NCBI GenBank assembly: GCA_015488535.1
Contig: WFNP01000024.1
Location: 1-33,154 of the forward strand
Direction of reading: 5' to 3'
DNA: 33,154 bases
Source of the DNA: Nitratifractor sp.
GTDB lineage: Bacteria; Campylobacterota; Campylobacteria; Campylobacterales; Sulfurovaceae
Shown here: positions 33,048 to 33,154 of the stretch, piece by piece
Layout: every line of letters begins with the position of its first letter
How positions within the stretch are numbered: position 1 is the first letter of the stretch
Notes under the pieces: model-generated
Told to the model about the DNA's origin: nothing
Database searches by the model: none
The model's input: only the letters and a program-made list of their open reading frames with translations
Position numbers and translations under genes: made by a program

Positions 33048-33154
33048 TTGATTAGACTGTTTTTGGTATTTGTATCTGTCTGTGTTATTGCTTTGCCCAG
33101 TAATCTTACAGACAGATATCCAAATTACAAATATATATTTAAGCAGTTTGATAT
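33048..33154 (+). CDS. start of a signal-bearing exported protein, probable lytic transglycosylase (partial)
   Basis: Only the first 35 codons are present, from a TTG at 33048-33050; the window ends inside the gene. The visible product opens with a signal peptide (LIRLFLVFVSVCVIALPS), then LTDRYPNYKYIFKQFD. AGGGAT upstream can serve as ribosome site. From memory, Campylobacterota often place an MltD-type membrane-bound lytic transglycosylase right after tatD, so that is my guess, but no domain is visible yet. Confidence 0.5.
   Translation, partial: MIRLFLVFVSVCVIALPSNLTDRYPNYKYIFKQFD

Overview
The window is an AT-rich chromosomal segment from a Campylobacterota (Epsilonproteobacteria) bacterium, most likely a free-living Sulfurovum/Sulfurimonas-like organism. 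This rests on gene content and order: the M16 protease-dapA-SDR-pgsA block, a carboxynorspermidine decarboxylase, a type-E succinate dehydrogenase with a CCG-domain subunit, and TatD followed by an exported protein. No database search was possible, so genus is inference.

Layout. 1-1.6 kb is an accessory patch: a VapBC-like module, then an RHH/RelE module, each followed by the same 29-bp sequence. The first copy sits in a hairpin that looks like an integron attC site. A decayed reading frame follows. 1.6-4.4 kb (minus strand) holds an exported two-repeat protein, nspC and thiL. 4.6-8.3 kb (plus) is sdhA-sdhB-sdhE, followed by an exported haem protein. 9.0-11.8 kb (minus) is truD with two coupled membrane proteins. 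12.0-17.2 kb (minus) is a tight operon: M16 protease, dapA, FabL-like reductase, pgsA, HAD phosphatase and RNase Z. 17.3-19.0 kb is a divergent arsB/arsC pair. 19.3-25.3 kb (minus) is a sugar cluster: phosphofructokinase, lone CBM48-like domain, nucleotidyltransferase/phosphomannomutase-like fusion and GH57 glycosidase. 25.4-33.2 kb holds a SulP transporter, an OmpA/Pal-type lipoprotein, a Suv3-like helicase, a NodB deacetylase with ankyrin repeats, tatD, and the start of a probable lytic transglycosylase.

How the genes work together. The SDH operon should link succinate/fumarate chemistry to the quinone pool through SdhE rather than a classical membrane anchor. The sugar cluster suggests alpha-glucan use feeding glycolysis; its large fusion protein has a mutase half that has lost its recognisable catalytic motifs. 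Three related MITE/REP-like elements (about 99, 140 and 137 bp) lie in intergenic gaps at 11.85, 19.08 and 23.89 kb; one touches the stop codon of the CBM48 gene.

The observations most worth following are the attC-like site with toxin-antitoxin modules and no integrase in view, the dispersed MITE family, and the degenerate mutase fusion in its glucan-linked operon. No tRNA, rRNA or CRISPR array was seen. No gap between genes exceeds about 300 bp.
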